Of a stretch of DNA of 51,485 nt, positions 35,436 to 46,600 are shown in pieces (position 1 is the first letter of the stretch; each line of letters starts with the position of its first letter). Both the position numbers and the translations under genes were made by a program. The DNA comes from Pezizomycotina sp. ARF18 (Eukaryota > Ascomycota). The notes under the pieces were generated by a model. It was not told the origin of the DNA. It made no database searches and saw only the letters and a list, made by a program, of their open reading frames with translations. The stretch covers positions 1 through 51,485 of the forward strand of contig AZLU01000272.1 in assembly GCA_002224055.1 (NCBI GenBank), given 5' to 3'.

Positions 35436-36058
35436 CTAATTGTTTGTATTAAACCGATGTCCACACTTCTCGCACCTGTAAAATACCGTCGCCTAGTGAA
35501 AGAAATTATATGTTAGTCACTGAATCCTTCTTCAGTAGTTAAGCTGCAGCAACACTCTAACTAGATCTATACATACTCCTTCGTCTGCACTTCGCAGCTG
35601 TAGTGTGTAGAACTTCATTCTTGGATTGTTGCATTGTGGGCATGTTTGGTCGATCTATAGTAGGTAAAAATAACTCCGTTAGCTTCCCAAAGCTCCATTC
35701 CAATACTTCAAACAAGTACTTATATATGTGTAGCGAACCTCAGCTTCCATCGTCATGTCCGTCGCATCGACATGCTGCACCGTAGACTTCTTCGAGTGTA
35801 GCGCCGAGGGAAAGCATTCGGATGCGATTTCGTAACCACTATCTTCGCGCTGTTGTCTGTTTGGTACAAGCATTTATATGTAGCTTCTACTAGTACATCG
35901 GGGTTGGAATTGAGTCGTGCGACATAGCAGAGATTGGAGATTTCGCGCCACCTTTGTTGACGGTGCGCAGACATCGCAGTCGAGGGTCTTCAAGCCCGTG
36001 CTCCGTGGCAGCAGGTTCCCGCAAGCTGTGCAGAAGACGAGGATCCAACGGCGGACAT
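35436..36058 (-). CDS. RPA12: RNA polymerase I subunit RPA12 (frameshifted)
   Basis: RPA12 (A12.2) is the Pol I subunit that supports RNA cleavage and termination. The start at 36058 gives MSAVGS, and after restoring one C near 36042 the first zinc ribbon continues as LVFCTACGNLLPRSTGLKTL and CDVCAP. The C-terminal TFIIS-like zinc ribbon reads CPQCNNPRMKFYTLQLRSAD, E, G, then after an intron (GTATGT to CTAG) ATVFYRCEKCGHRFNTNN, with TAG at 35436-35438. The RSADEG acidic hairpin used for cleavage is intact, and the splice junction falls exactly between G and A of DEGAT. A second intron lies near 35735-35660; its 5' edge is uncertain. The final NN matches other fungal RPA12 ends. Middle frame changes near 35900-35970 are judged errors. 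Confidence 0.92.
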
Positions 36059-39000
36059 TTTTTTTTTCCTTTCTCTCTGTTTCGTGATCTCTTTCAATAC
36101 AGGAATTGAAATGGTGCCAGTGTTTAGAAGAAAAAAAAAAAAAAAAAAAGTGGTGAAAGCTGTTTCAATTGAAAGAGAGCTCCAGCTCAGAAATTTTTGC
36201 TGGTCCATTTTTTTCTCTCTACCAAGCTTTTAAGCCGCTAGTAAAAAAAAAGAAAAAGAAAAAAACAGATACACAAGCTAAAGTATTCTGTTATACAAAT
36301 TATTTATTGTTCATTATTAACTATCCTAAGAGCATCTCAACAGGCAGTATCAATCTACTACAATTTCAGCTCCAGTAGGCGAATGCAGGCTTCTTTTAAC
36401 ACTTTTTACCCTTTTCTCCCTCTTTTTTTTCTTTTCTTTTTTTATAGAAGCTCCGTTTGAAAATTATACAAGAAAAATCTATTTCCGTGGTGCCCCAAGA
36501 GGCTATTCTCGGTATTCTTCAAGACCTGGGGAGCTCCCTCTTAAACCACTTATCACGATCGAAAGGCCCATGTTCTGCAATTCTGGTGGGACTGTTGGTA
36601 ATAATATATATTGTCCTAGGTTTTAATTACCTAACAACGATGCAAGATCCTGGCTTATTTTTTGACATTTCGAGTGCTCAACAGATTCATCCTTCGACGA
36701 GTGGGTTCATATTTTCGAGAAAGATTGAGCAATTGAGCCGTTATTTTTCATATCTTCCCTCCTATCGACGGTAATAGGACCGTTTCCAGTCTTAACATGG
36801 ATGTTTTTTTTGACGATTACCGCTGCAAGGGGGTCCAAGGTTCCCCCCCCCCAGTCCTAAGGTTTTTTTTTTTTTTTTTTTTTTTTTTCTCGACGAAACG
36901 ATTGACAGCGTCCTCATCTGAGAAATGTTTATTCGAGAATTCTTATATCCAACGACATGGTCTTTGTTCCTTGCGCAAGGTGTGGAAAATGCGATTACAG
37001 TATCTTCACATCCCAAGATCTCAAAAACGTTGCAATGGCAAGAATAAATAAGGGAAAACACCGCAACCAGGGAATAAGAATAAGTAGTAGTTTCGTCAGG
37101 CCATCATTTTGCTGCACGTTCTCTATCATACAATCGACAACCTGATTTCAAAAGGAGAAAAGCTAAAACCGCCTTATCGGTGGGATCCGGGATGCCTCGC
37201 ATGAATATTAACCATTACGAGATTGAACGAGAACGAGATATCTATATCTCACATCTTGAGAAAGATTCCGAGGTCCGGGACTTTGCCCTGGAGGAGCTGA
37301 AGATAACACCAAGAGACAGAAAGGAAAGAGGGCCCAAGCATACACACACACACACCACTAAAACAAAACAAAAGGCAGAATTTTAAAGATAGATTGCAAT
37401 AGGCAAGTATACACAAGACTCGTCTTTTCTATTTGGGTTAGACTTCCAGACCCTTTGGAAATCGAACTGACTGGGATAGATAAGCTCTGAAGGCTAAAAG
37501 CTCCCTCTCCATCAACCGGAAAGCGGGCCTTTTGACCTGGGGGGTTCCCCACATCAAATACCCACTCACACACTAAAAAAATACTGTACCCTTAAGCGTA
37601 GTTTGTTACCTTCTTCCTTTTTTCTTGGATGTATACTGTTGCTTCTGTGTGTGCTGCATCGTCGATTCTCGTCTGTTTTTGCCCTCCTTTGCCGTCGTGT
37701 GCAGTTCTGTGTGGGGGCATTTTTCGTATAAATTGCTGGAAAAGCCCACCCCAATTCCCACAAATAAATAAGTAAATATTTACTTACCTTGTATTCGGTT
37801 TTTATCTTCATTGCATCAGTGTCAAACTCTATTGCCGTTTTTTCTTCTTTTTTTCCTACGATTCTTCGGTAGTCGGACACCTTATTCGATATCGTCCACG
37901 AATATAGATAGGAAGCCTAGACCCTCACACGACACTAACTACAACAACCTTACAACAACCTCCAAGAAAAACACTCGCATTCGTCGTCTTCTAAACGAAA
38001 CACTATAGAGAAAATGGCGATTCTCTTCACGTATGTCAACTTCAACCTCGCAGATCCCCGCTCGTCCCCCGCTCGTCCCCGGCTTTCGTCACTTTTATAG
38101 AGGACTCGAGGAAAGAGTAAATGGCTAACACGAGATAACACGATAATAACAGCGCAGAACGATTCCCTCCTCGCCGTCTTCGGTGGCGCTGCATTGGCGT
38201 GGCGGTGTCGGTCTGAGAATATGGCTTTGAAGAGGAGCAACCAGAGGGAGTTTTGCGTACTGGCACACCGACCGCTCCGGTATGATCTCAATACATAATT
38301 TTTTTTTCCTGGAGTGTTATTTACTATTTATTGAAAGATCTTTTCGAGGGATAAATTACAACTTTTTCCGAATTGTTCATTTGAACGTCATACTGATCTC
38401 AAAATAATCCATTTTTACTGACTTTTTTATTTCCCATATACAGGAGGTGGTTTCTAAGAATAATCGAGATCAACCCGCGATGCATACACATCTCTACTAT
38501 AATTTCGTGATCGTCCGACACACCCAGGATTTTCGCTTCCCTATCCTTGACATCTTCGCTATTTTCTTTGCTTTCTCGATCCGAAAACTTCTTCCCTTAA
38601 CGAAAACTTAAACTTTGGAACGAAAATTAATATACAGAGGACGCTCCGTTTTTACAGTACCCCCACATTATTATTGTCGTCCTCATGCTTTTTATACATC
38701 AACTTTTTTCTCCACATTTTACGATATTTTTGTTTGTTTTAACCCCTTGGGTAATGGGTTAACCTTTGCCTTCTCCTTGTTTTCGTCCTTGGTTTTTTTC
38801 AATTTCGGCGTACCCCTGTTGCTCTTTTACTTCTCCATCACCAGTTACTTTCTTATGTGTAAATAGCTATTACTGGTTACCCCATACTTTCATTTTATTT
38901 TTCTGGCTTATCATGTTTCCTTTTTTTTCGCATGTTGCTCTTTTGCTTCTTGCTCACATGTTTACGGATCAGGGGAAAATTTGGGGAATTGGGGGCTTGC

Positions 39001-39457
39001 AGCATTTCTGTTTCCTTTAAATAATGAGAATACACAGGTTTTACAACGGATACAAATATAGGCTACAATCTTAGAGAATATATACCAAACCAAGGTTCCT
39101 TGCTTGAATTGGTCGTTATATGTACATAAGAAAACCGAGACACAAAGCATAATGGTCATTGAGAACAAAATCTAGTAAATAATTTGTATGGACGTGATTA
39201 TCTTCCATCCATACCGTCGCTTTATACAAACGTAAATAGGGGAATCAATTCGGCTTTATTCAATGAACAGCTTATAAGTGTGGACAACATCCGCTTATAA
39301 AAGCAAGAAAAGGGTGGAGGTCGTAATCGAAAGAAGATTACGGCTGGGTCATGCTTAAAAAAAAAAGATAATATATAAAGGAAGATAGTATGTAAAGTGA
39401 GCGTCGACATCTCTCCCACTAAATTGTATGGAGAAAGTTAAGATAAGTATTGTCGTT
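36059..39457. other. RPA12-NDE intergenic region, no supportable gene
   Basis: About 3.4 kb. It holds poly(A) near 36130-36147, poly(T) near 36862-36888 and a CA repeat near 37341-37354. Two places look mildly exon-like. On the minus strand, 37880-37788 reads SDYRRIVGKKEEKTAIEFDT and on to TEYK before a consensus GTAAGT donor, but no start codon or second exon could be established. On the + strand, 37201-37386 has a charged frame (ERERDIYISHLEKDSEVRDF) without recognised homology. I therefore call no gene, but a small intron-rich gene could be here. Confidence 0.45.
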
Positions 39458-41856
39458 TTAGTAAGTCATCATATCTATATATAGTTAGTGAAGACTCCTC
39501 CAACTAACTGGTTTAATACAGAAGAGAGCATTCAAGCTTACCTCGTCCGAACAGTGCCCTCTTGCCCAGTCCATCGCTAATAGAAATCTTGTTCTCAAGC
39601 TACGCTTTGTGCGAAATAGGCCGATCTATATTGAAATAATTTCATTAGAAATAATACTCTCAAAGGAAAGAAGAAAAAAATAAAAAGCGCAAGCGTTAAC
39701 TGTAGCTCACCTCCAGAGATATACTGCGGCGATACCGCCAGACATGTGCATTCCGTTTATATCAAAGACCGCCGCGTTGCCGACGTACGCAAGACTACCC
39801 AAGTGCTTGTATTCAAAAGCCTTGTAGTACGCCTCGTCTAGATCACCGTCCAGCAGACCGTTCGCCTTCATCGTGGGTCCAACCTGCGAAAGCCTGTTGA
39901 ACTTCTTTCCGAGGTACTCGCCCTGCTGGTGAGCACGCTGCGCCGTCGCGGGGAGACTGGTCAGGCTGTCATCGATCTTGAGGAGCAGCTGCTTGAGCTC
40001 GTTGAAGTCGAGGGTTCCGGATTCGTCCGTGTCGTACTGATAGAACAGCTTGTCGAGCCGGCGGAGGTGTCCGGCGCTTGCGGGAAGCGCTTCTTGACGC
40101 GGCTGCGACCATTTGCCAATCTTTAAAGGTGAGGTGGACGGTTTCGGGGTCCTTGCCTCTTTCCCAGGCGATGTCACGGAGGAAAGGATGATGTTTTCTG
40201 CGACGTTGTTTTGGACGGTGGAGCAGTCTCCTATTGCGTAGACGTCTCCCAAAGGAGTCCGATCAAGCGTAAGTGAGTATCGGTCTCCAGTGCGTGTCTG
40301 TTGGTCTGCTTTTCGATCTTTTGGCGAGGTTCTTCGCGAATTGCGTTGTGCTGCCGTCAATGTGTTAGGTATAAGGCTATTCAATCAGTTATTTTTGTTT
40401 GGGAATACGTACCAACACGGTAGACCATAGACATAGACCGAAAGGCATTTCTTTAGTGGCAATAGAGCCATCTTCGTGCTTTTGGGAAAATATTTCTTGT
40501 CTTCTTGACTTCCTTGACCCTGGAATTCGTTAAGACGTCTACACCGTCACGGCGAACTTTTCTTCGGCGTATTTGGAAAGGGCCTCGTCGTATGTGTTTA
40601 AGATGTGCTCTCGAGATTGGATGACGTGAACAGAGACTTCATTGCGCAATAGTTTCGGTACTAAATAAATTCAAGATTAATTGATCCTTTTCAGGTCGCC
40701 ATTTCATAGGATTAAAAGGAGGGATTCTTTGTGTTACCTGGGTGCGAGATCCTCGTTCAGAATATCATAAAGCTCAGCAGCAAATTCGATACCGGTGGGT
40801 CCACCTCCGCAGATGACGAACGAAAGAAGCTTCTTCCTTTCTTCATCCGATGTGGTCGGCAAGACCGCTCTCTCGAAGTTCGTAATAACCCTCTTGCGGA
40901 TTTCCCTTGCATCCGATATCGTCTTTAGGAAGACACAATTCTCAAGCCCAGAAACACCGTGGGTATTCGTCTCTGACCCGACACAGATAATGAGCTTATC
41001 GTAAGGCAAGTAGAAGTGACGAACTTCTCCATGATCTCTTGTTTTAGCTCCACAAGCTTCTCGCTGAACTCGACCGTCTCTGCCGAGGCTTGAATGAAAT
41101 GTCCTTTGAGTCTTGATAAGATACGTCTGATGGGTTCAACCAGGGATCGAAGCTCAAGTGTGCCGACCTAGAACGCGCGATCAATTATTAGAGCTTGGTT
41201 GACTATGGATTGAATTGAAAATTAAAAAAACGAGCGAGCTTCCACTTACTGTTGCGCTAGGAAGGAACGGAGTGAAGCAGAAGTAATTCGAAGGAGAAAC
41301 GACAGTCACGTGGTACTCGTGTGCTTTGAGGGTTTTTAGCAAAGCAACCGAACCCCATCCGCAGCCCAGATCTAAATACGAGAGTAAGCATGGGGGAGTC
41401 GGAAACTGAGAGTTGGGCCGCGAAGGAGAGAGAGGCTAAAATAAACATACCACAAGCCTTGGTTTCTCTTTATGTTCTACAGCTTCCTGGCATTCTTCGT
41501 CGTCCACAAGGACGTGAGCGATTGGCAGATTCTTCGGTCCTCCAGTGTAGGGCTAAGGGCAAGTTCGTTGACGGGACATCGGTGGCGTTGTTCTTTCCTT
41601 TATATGTCGAAGCATCGTAGATAAAGAAGGCGACGATTGCGCCACCGAGAACCATAACGGTAAACCCGCAGAAAGCAAAAGTTCGGAACATGAATTCATA
41701 ATCCTTCCTGGCTCCCGCTTTTGTTGAGCGGGGCGGAGTCGGGGCGGCGGCCGTTGTTCCTGATTTTTCCGCTTTAGTAGCGTAGACCCGCTTCCCAAGA
41801 TTATAGAACGCTCCTCGACCTGCAGCACTGGCAATAATTGATTTATTTCGCATCAA
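39458..41856 (-). CDS. NDE1: External alternative NADH dehydrogenase with EF-hand (frameshifted)
   Basis: This type II NADH:ubiquinone oxidoreductase oxidises cytosolic NADH at the outer face of the mitochondrial inner membrane without pumping protons. From the start at 41856: a basic presequence, then a membrane helix ([20 protein letters not shown]). A first dinucleotide fold follows ([14 protein letters not shown]), with [20 protein letters not shown]. The second dinucleotide fold is [17 protein letters not shown]. An EF-hand with loop [12 protein letters not shown] follows, which suggests calcium control. The C-terminal block is [20 protein letters not shown], then YLWR. The last exons fit as 39625-39542 and 39474-39458 (17 bases), ending FGRDMMTY with TAA. 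Frameshifts near 41576 (one C missing) and 41537 (one A missing) restore [20 protein letters not shown]. Breaks near 40330-40560 remain unresolved. Confidence 0.9.
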
Positions 41857-43200
41857 AGTAGCGGAACGAACGACGGACGGTGGGATATAGAATTAGTTTG
41901 GGCGTGAAATTGCTCTTGAAGTTGTGCGGCATACGAATGTGACGAAATGTTGATCTTGTCGCCGCTGATGGCCCGCACAGCTGCAGCCCGCTGGCGGAGA
42001 GCCGAAACGAGGGGCCGCATCACTTTGTCCATTTTTCCAACGACCTGTTATAATGAAGCGTTCGTGCTCGGTCGTTGCTCCCCGAACACGAGCTTACTAT
42101 GATTGTGACAGATCCAAGTAAACAATTAGTCCTCCTTGGAATTGAAAAAAAAATATTAGTTCCTATTATCGAAACCCATCTGAAGTTGTTGATAGAAAAA
42201 CAGGTGTACAGCAGATAAGGGAATATGATGATAGTGGGAGTGGGTTGATACCTATGTAGTAGTATTTCAGTAGAGCTGAAATTGGCGACGGAAGGTGAGG
42301 GGGGATGATTTATTAATTTTATTTAATTATTTTATCTATTCAGATTTACGGAAGTTGAACCGATAAACTGGGAAGGATAAACAACCCACCAACCAACTAT
42401 AAACAATAACGACGTCAGAGGGTCCAAGCTACTACCACTTAGTTCGCGCTTTAAAATTCCCCAAATTTATTCTACGCCCGGAAAATCCGGAGCTGATCCC
42501 TTTCTTATTAGAAACAAGACGTCTAGTACCCAATAACAGGACAGTACAAGAGAGTATTCTGCCATGAATACTAACTACTACTATGATTGCTCTCAACCCT
42601 TTTGACACAATTCATCACCAAAGCAGATACAATGAATATAGCTTGCGAAGGATACCTGCATCGGCCCTGCAATGGGAAAGAACATTTTCAAGAACATGAG
42701 CAACATACTCTGAATGCAGTCGTATATTATATTATCAACAGGCCCGATTGACCTCTTCGTTCGCCCAAAGCATTGAGTCATGTCTGCGGTAGCTATCTGT
42801 TGGAACTTGAAACGGACGTCCGAGAACGTTACCCAGTGCGCACGCGGAGAAAGCCGTTCGAAACATCCTTGTAGGGCGCCGTAGAGCGGCTCTGGCTGGA
42901 AATACCCGAACCCGTCCTTCAACTCGGATCGAAGTGCCGATGTTTTGCAGCTTTGAAATGCGGCAACCGGGTCATCTTATTTGTAACTTCTCGTGGAGCT
43001 TGAGCCAGCCCCCAACTTGCTCATCGAAGTATATCTTCTAGAACCTTGCTCATCCATTTAATAAAAAGCGCAGTAAGAGTATATTTCGAGATTTTGAACC
43101 CGTCTGAGGCTTTTGTGTAAGCCTGTTCGCTTGATCGGTTCCCTCGGAAATGTCTTAGAAAAATTTAATGGCTATACATCCACAACGGCGAGAAAGATCG

Positions 43201-43202
<2 letters not shown>

Positions 43203-43234
<32 letters not shown>
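43203..43234. repeat. Poly(T) tract, 32 bases
   Basis: An uninterrupted run of T on the + strand in the intergenic region upstream of the glycosyltransferase gene. Confidence 0.9.
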
Positions 43235-44531
43235 CTCTTGGCGATACTCAACTTCTGAGTAGTAAATTCTCGTAAATTTTACCGATTCAGGGCGAAAAGG
43301 GGTTTCGATTGGGTATCGCTTCCCAAGAATCCAACGTCCAAATGATACGCAGCTCCGCTTATATACTTTCATGGTAAAATTACTATTTTTTATTATTATA
43401 TCCTAGCTTATTTTTCTTATTATTCTATCCTTCATTCGCTTTTCACCCCTTCGTTCCCTCCATCAGCAGTGGCACGAGTGTTTTTTGGACCTTGATAAAC
43501 AGCCGCTTTATTTTCCCTCCAAAGACTTTCTTTTGCTTGGCTTCTCCCAACTCGATTTTCGGTTCGCGTCTTCATCTCGAAAGCTCAATCCTGCAGAACA
43601 CAGCGACTTCGTTCTAAACAGACAGCCGGTTGATGCAAGAAAACATTCCTAACAGTCGAGCAGGTACGGAAGCTCTCATAGTCTGTATGACCTCTTGCTA
43701 TATTCTCACTACGCTGTAGATCCCGCCTGCTACCCTTTTCTTTGTCGAGCATGAAGAAGAAAAACGCCAAGTAAAACAGAACCATCGAACAACACAGACG
43801 CTTGAAGATTTTTTTTTACCCGATAGCACTTTGTGTCGGACAATAGGCGGATTTGAGCTGTTCTGCTAACAATTGATCTCCGTAGCAGCTGCACCCTGCC
43901 CTCAATCTTCACAATCCTCGAACTATTTTTCACTGCTTAACGATAGTATACGACCTTCGTCTTCGGCCCGGAACCCAGAGAGCCGATTCACTGCGCAATT
44001 GCGGATTAACCTTCCCTTTGTTTCCACCTTTCACACTTCGAATTATTCTTTTATCCATAGAACAGTTTTCCGCCGAATATCGCCGCTCCAACTCGAGCCT
44101 TTCGAAGCCGCGATCTTCCAGAGGAGTTAATTCCCTTTCCTTGCTCCTCGAAGTTCAATTTCTTTCGGGAAGCAAGGGGCTTGCATCTCTCGGAGGCTGT
44201 TTGTCCTCTTCCGCTCCTTTAGCAACCTTTGAAGTTTCCAATTTCAAGACGGGGATACAGATATCCTTTATTGTACATGCTTCAATCCGCGCAAAATGCA
44301 TATAGACATGGCCTATTTGAGCCCGCTTCGAAACATCAGCGCCATTTCTTTCGAACTTCAGAAGACGGCATGGTTTACTGGTACCCATAGCAGCGTTTGT
44401 TTTTTCTGTTTTCTCGTATATTCCTTAGCAGGTTTGTGATCAACTCTTTTCTTTCCTCGGGTTTTCTCCTTGCAATCGCATAAAACGACAAAGGGTCGAT
44501 CAGCTCTGCTTATGAGGAGGAGCGAAATCGA

Positions 44532-44559
44532 AATATATATATATATATATATATATATA
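44532..44559. repeat. AT dinucleotide microsatellite
   Basis: About 14 tandem AT units about 55 bases before the first visible GT8 exon, so probably inside an intron of that gene. Confidence 0.9.
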
Positions 44560-44615
44560 AGACAAGGTTTTTACAAAAGATCTACTTCTAACCTTTTTTT
44601 TAAACATCTTTTCAG

Positions 44616-45797
44616 GTGGATTCAGTCATAAAACGCAACCAAAATCTCCAGTGCCACAGACCTACCCCATACCACGACTTGGAGATCGCGCCAAAGCCGG
44701 GAGCGGGTCGTCCATATTTACTGCTAAGGAGCAGAAGGACATTAGGAAGAAGCCTCGATATGCGATAACAAGTACAATATTGACGGGGTCGTACACGGCT
44801 TATGGGTTGATGCTGGGGTATTCGATACAGAAGTATAACGATTTAGGAGCTATGGACCCGAAATGATCATGTTGATTCGAACCGGAGAGGGTGGTGTATT
44901 CGGCGGAGAATCAGACCAGGTTGGCTGAGGCGGTTGGATTGTGAGGGTAGCGCAGGATCTTACTTCGAAGGCGTCGACCAATCGAAGATTCGAGCGCACC
45001 ACAGACACAACCTCAATAAACTGCACATATGGTCGTGGACGGAATAGAGAAGATAATTTTCATGGATGCAGATACAATCTGTAAAGGCTTCGTTAGCGGA
45101 GCTTTGGCAGATGCCTGGAGTAATACAATGTTCTACAACAAAATGCGAAATAGCGGCGCTGGATAATGTAAATCGATTATTTGCTGACTGGATTTGCACC
45201 GCTCGGGTAGACTTCGCAGCGGCGCGGACGTGTGGTGGGATATCTTACTGACAATCGTTTCAATTCCGGCCTGATGGTACTTCGCCCGTCCACGGCCCAA
45301 TATCCATGACATGGTTAAAAGATGTCCGACCCCAATTATCATTCGCCGAATGATGCCGACCAGGCGTTCCTTAACGTGTACTTCCGCTTCCGCTTTTTTC
45401 GGCTTGCCCTACAAGTACAATTTTAACCTAGTAATGGTAAGTGATACTGTACCTTTTTTGTTTTGAATTATTCCTAATTTCAATGCGAAATTCTAGTACC
45501 CAATTTCACCCGATACTATTTGGGACATTGCTATGGGACGAAGCTGTCATCATCCACTACACGATGCGAAACCCCAAGCCGGATCCGAAGGAGCATTGTC
45601 ACAAGGGCTGTAAACGAATGGGAACCACTCGAGGTAGGCGTAAATACCGTAATTATCCTTTTGTCCCTAGCTGCATTTTTTAAGCTTTACTAACATCCAG
45701 GTGGTAGTACTACGGCATGATGTTCAGAGAGATGTTGGCGTTTTACGGCTGGAGAAGGATATTCCCGTTTATGCTTAATCTATTTTGCAAACGGTAA
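44616..45797 (+). CDS. Glycosyltransferase family 8 protein (glycogenin-like; 5' end missing, frameshifted)
   Basis: GT8 enzymes transfer sugars from nucleotide sugars. Blocks in family order are RYAITSTILTGSYTAYGLML, then GYSIQKYNDLG (Rossmann start), VVYSAENQTRLAEAVGL and NKLHIWSWTE. Next come EKIIFMDADTICKGF with the metal-binding DxD, NRFNSGLMVLRPSTAQY (acceptor site) and DQAFLNVYFRF, then LPYKYNFNLVMYPISPDTIW and VIIHYTMRNPKPDP. The end is YYGMMFREMLAFYGWRRIFP and on to NLFCKR, TAA at 45795-45797. The exon starts at 44616 after TTTTCAG, in phase with GGFSHKTQPKSPVPQTYPIP, so upstream exons are missing. Introns fit at about 45436-45495 and near 45630-45710. Frame changes near 44862-44890, 45047, 45180-45235 and 45292 split it into several open frames. 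Substrate is unknown; the resemblance to glycogenin is at family level only. Confidence 0.75.
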
Positions 45798-46600
45798 GAG
45801 TAACGAGAGGCTTTCATGTACAAAAAAGCATTTTGGAATTATGTGGTATCATTTTTTGTTTCTCTTCCTGTATATTATATATATATTGACGTCCGCGAGC
45901 TCCCTCAGATCATACCCAGCAGTAATTTTCTCCGATTCCTTAGCATTTTATTTAATGAACCTTCCTGCTACAACCTCTCTTTTCTCTACAATTGTTTCTT
46001 CATTCTTATCTTTAGGCTTTCTTCCCGGATTTTATTCCTACTTGTCGTAATCATTATAGAAATCTCGCATGTCTGGAGTTTAACACACGGTCTCATAGCT
46101 GTAGTCTCCTTAAGAATTAAACAAATCGTCAGTTAGAGATACAATAAAAATAAACAATATTCAAATAGTGTGAATCTGTGGTGACTTGGATTGTATTGAT
46201 ACTTAGTACTTTCGAATCGGATTCCATGAGGACACCGCAGGTACTTGTTTTTTATAGGAGTGCCTGCAGGGAAACTCGAAGCGTGGTTTCAGCTATGATT
46301 GCGGCGGACGAAATTAATTAGGCTCATTTACGCCAAAATAAAATTCAGCAAGTCATCTCCCCACAACATTTTACTTCCCAAAGAACTTAGAACACACTCG
46401 AAAGCTTGAAGTTAAAAATACTTTCAACTACTCACAACGAAGTTAATAACCTCCATCCACCTGCCCCAAAACAACATCACGAACGAGAAAGGGCCTACCT
46501 TGTCTTTGACACTCTGAAGATTCCAGACTAGATTGCGTCCTGCCACGAGTTCAGTCTCACCCGTCTCTCGATTAACCTTAGCTCGCCATGGGCAACTCCC
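45798..46600. other. GT8-POL32 intergenic region
   Basis: About 0.8 kb of AT-rich DNA. A hydrophobic open frame at 45816-46136 starts just after the GT8 stop, lacks any motif and is probably 3' untranslated sequence. The region should also hold the POL32 promoter. Confidence 0.45.

Larger units (their letters stand above)
41857..44615. other. NDE1-GT8 intergenic region, possible GT8 5' exons
   Basis: About 2.8 kb between divergent genes. It contains poly(T) 43203-43234 and an AT microsatellite at 44532-44559. The first visible GT8 exon begins at a splice acceptor (44616), so one or more upstream exons, perhaps with a signal anchor, should lie here. Open frames at 43873-44305 are candidates but carry no motif. 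A minus-strand frame at 42593-42922 is also unrecognised. Confidence 0.4.

Noticed and set aside
36457-36774. Open frame of 105 codons with one hydrophobic segment, possible small membrane protein
   Set aside because: No recognisable motif, no ATG-context or exon support, and AT-rich composition; likely chance.
45816-46136. Very hydrophobic 106-codon frame just after the GT8 stop
   Set aside because: Low-complexity Phe/Leu/Ile translation of AT-rich DNA directly downstream of a stop codon; better explained as 3' untranslated sequence.
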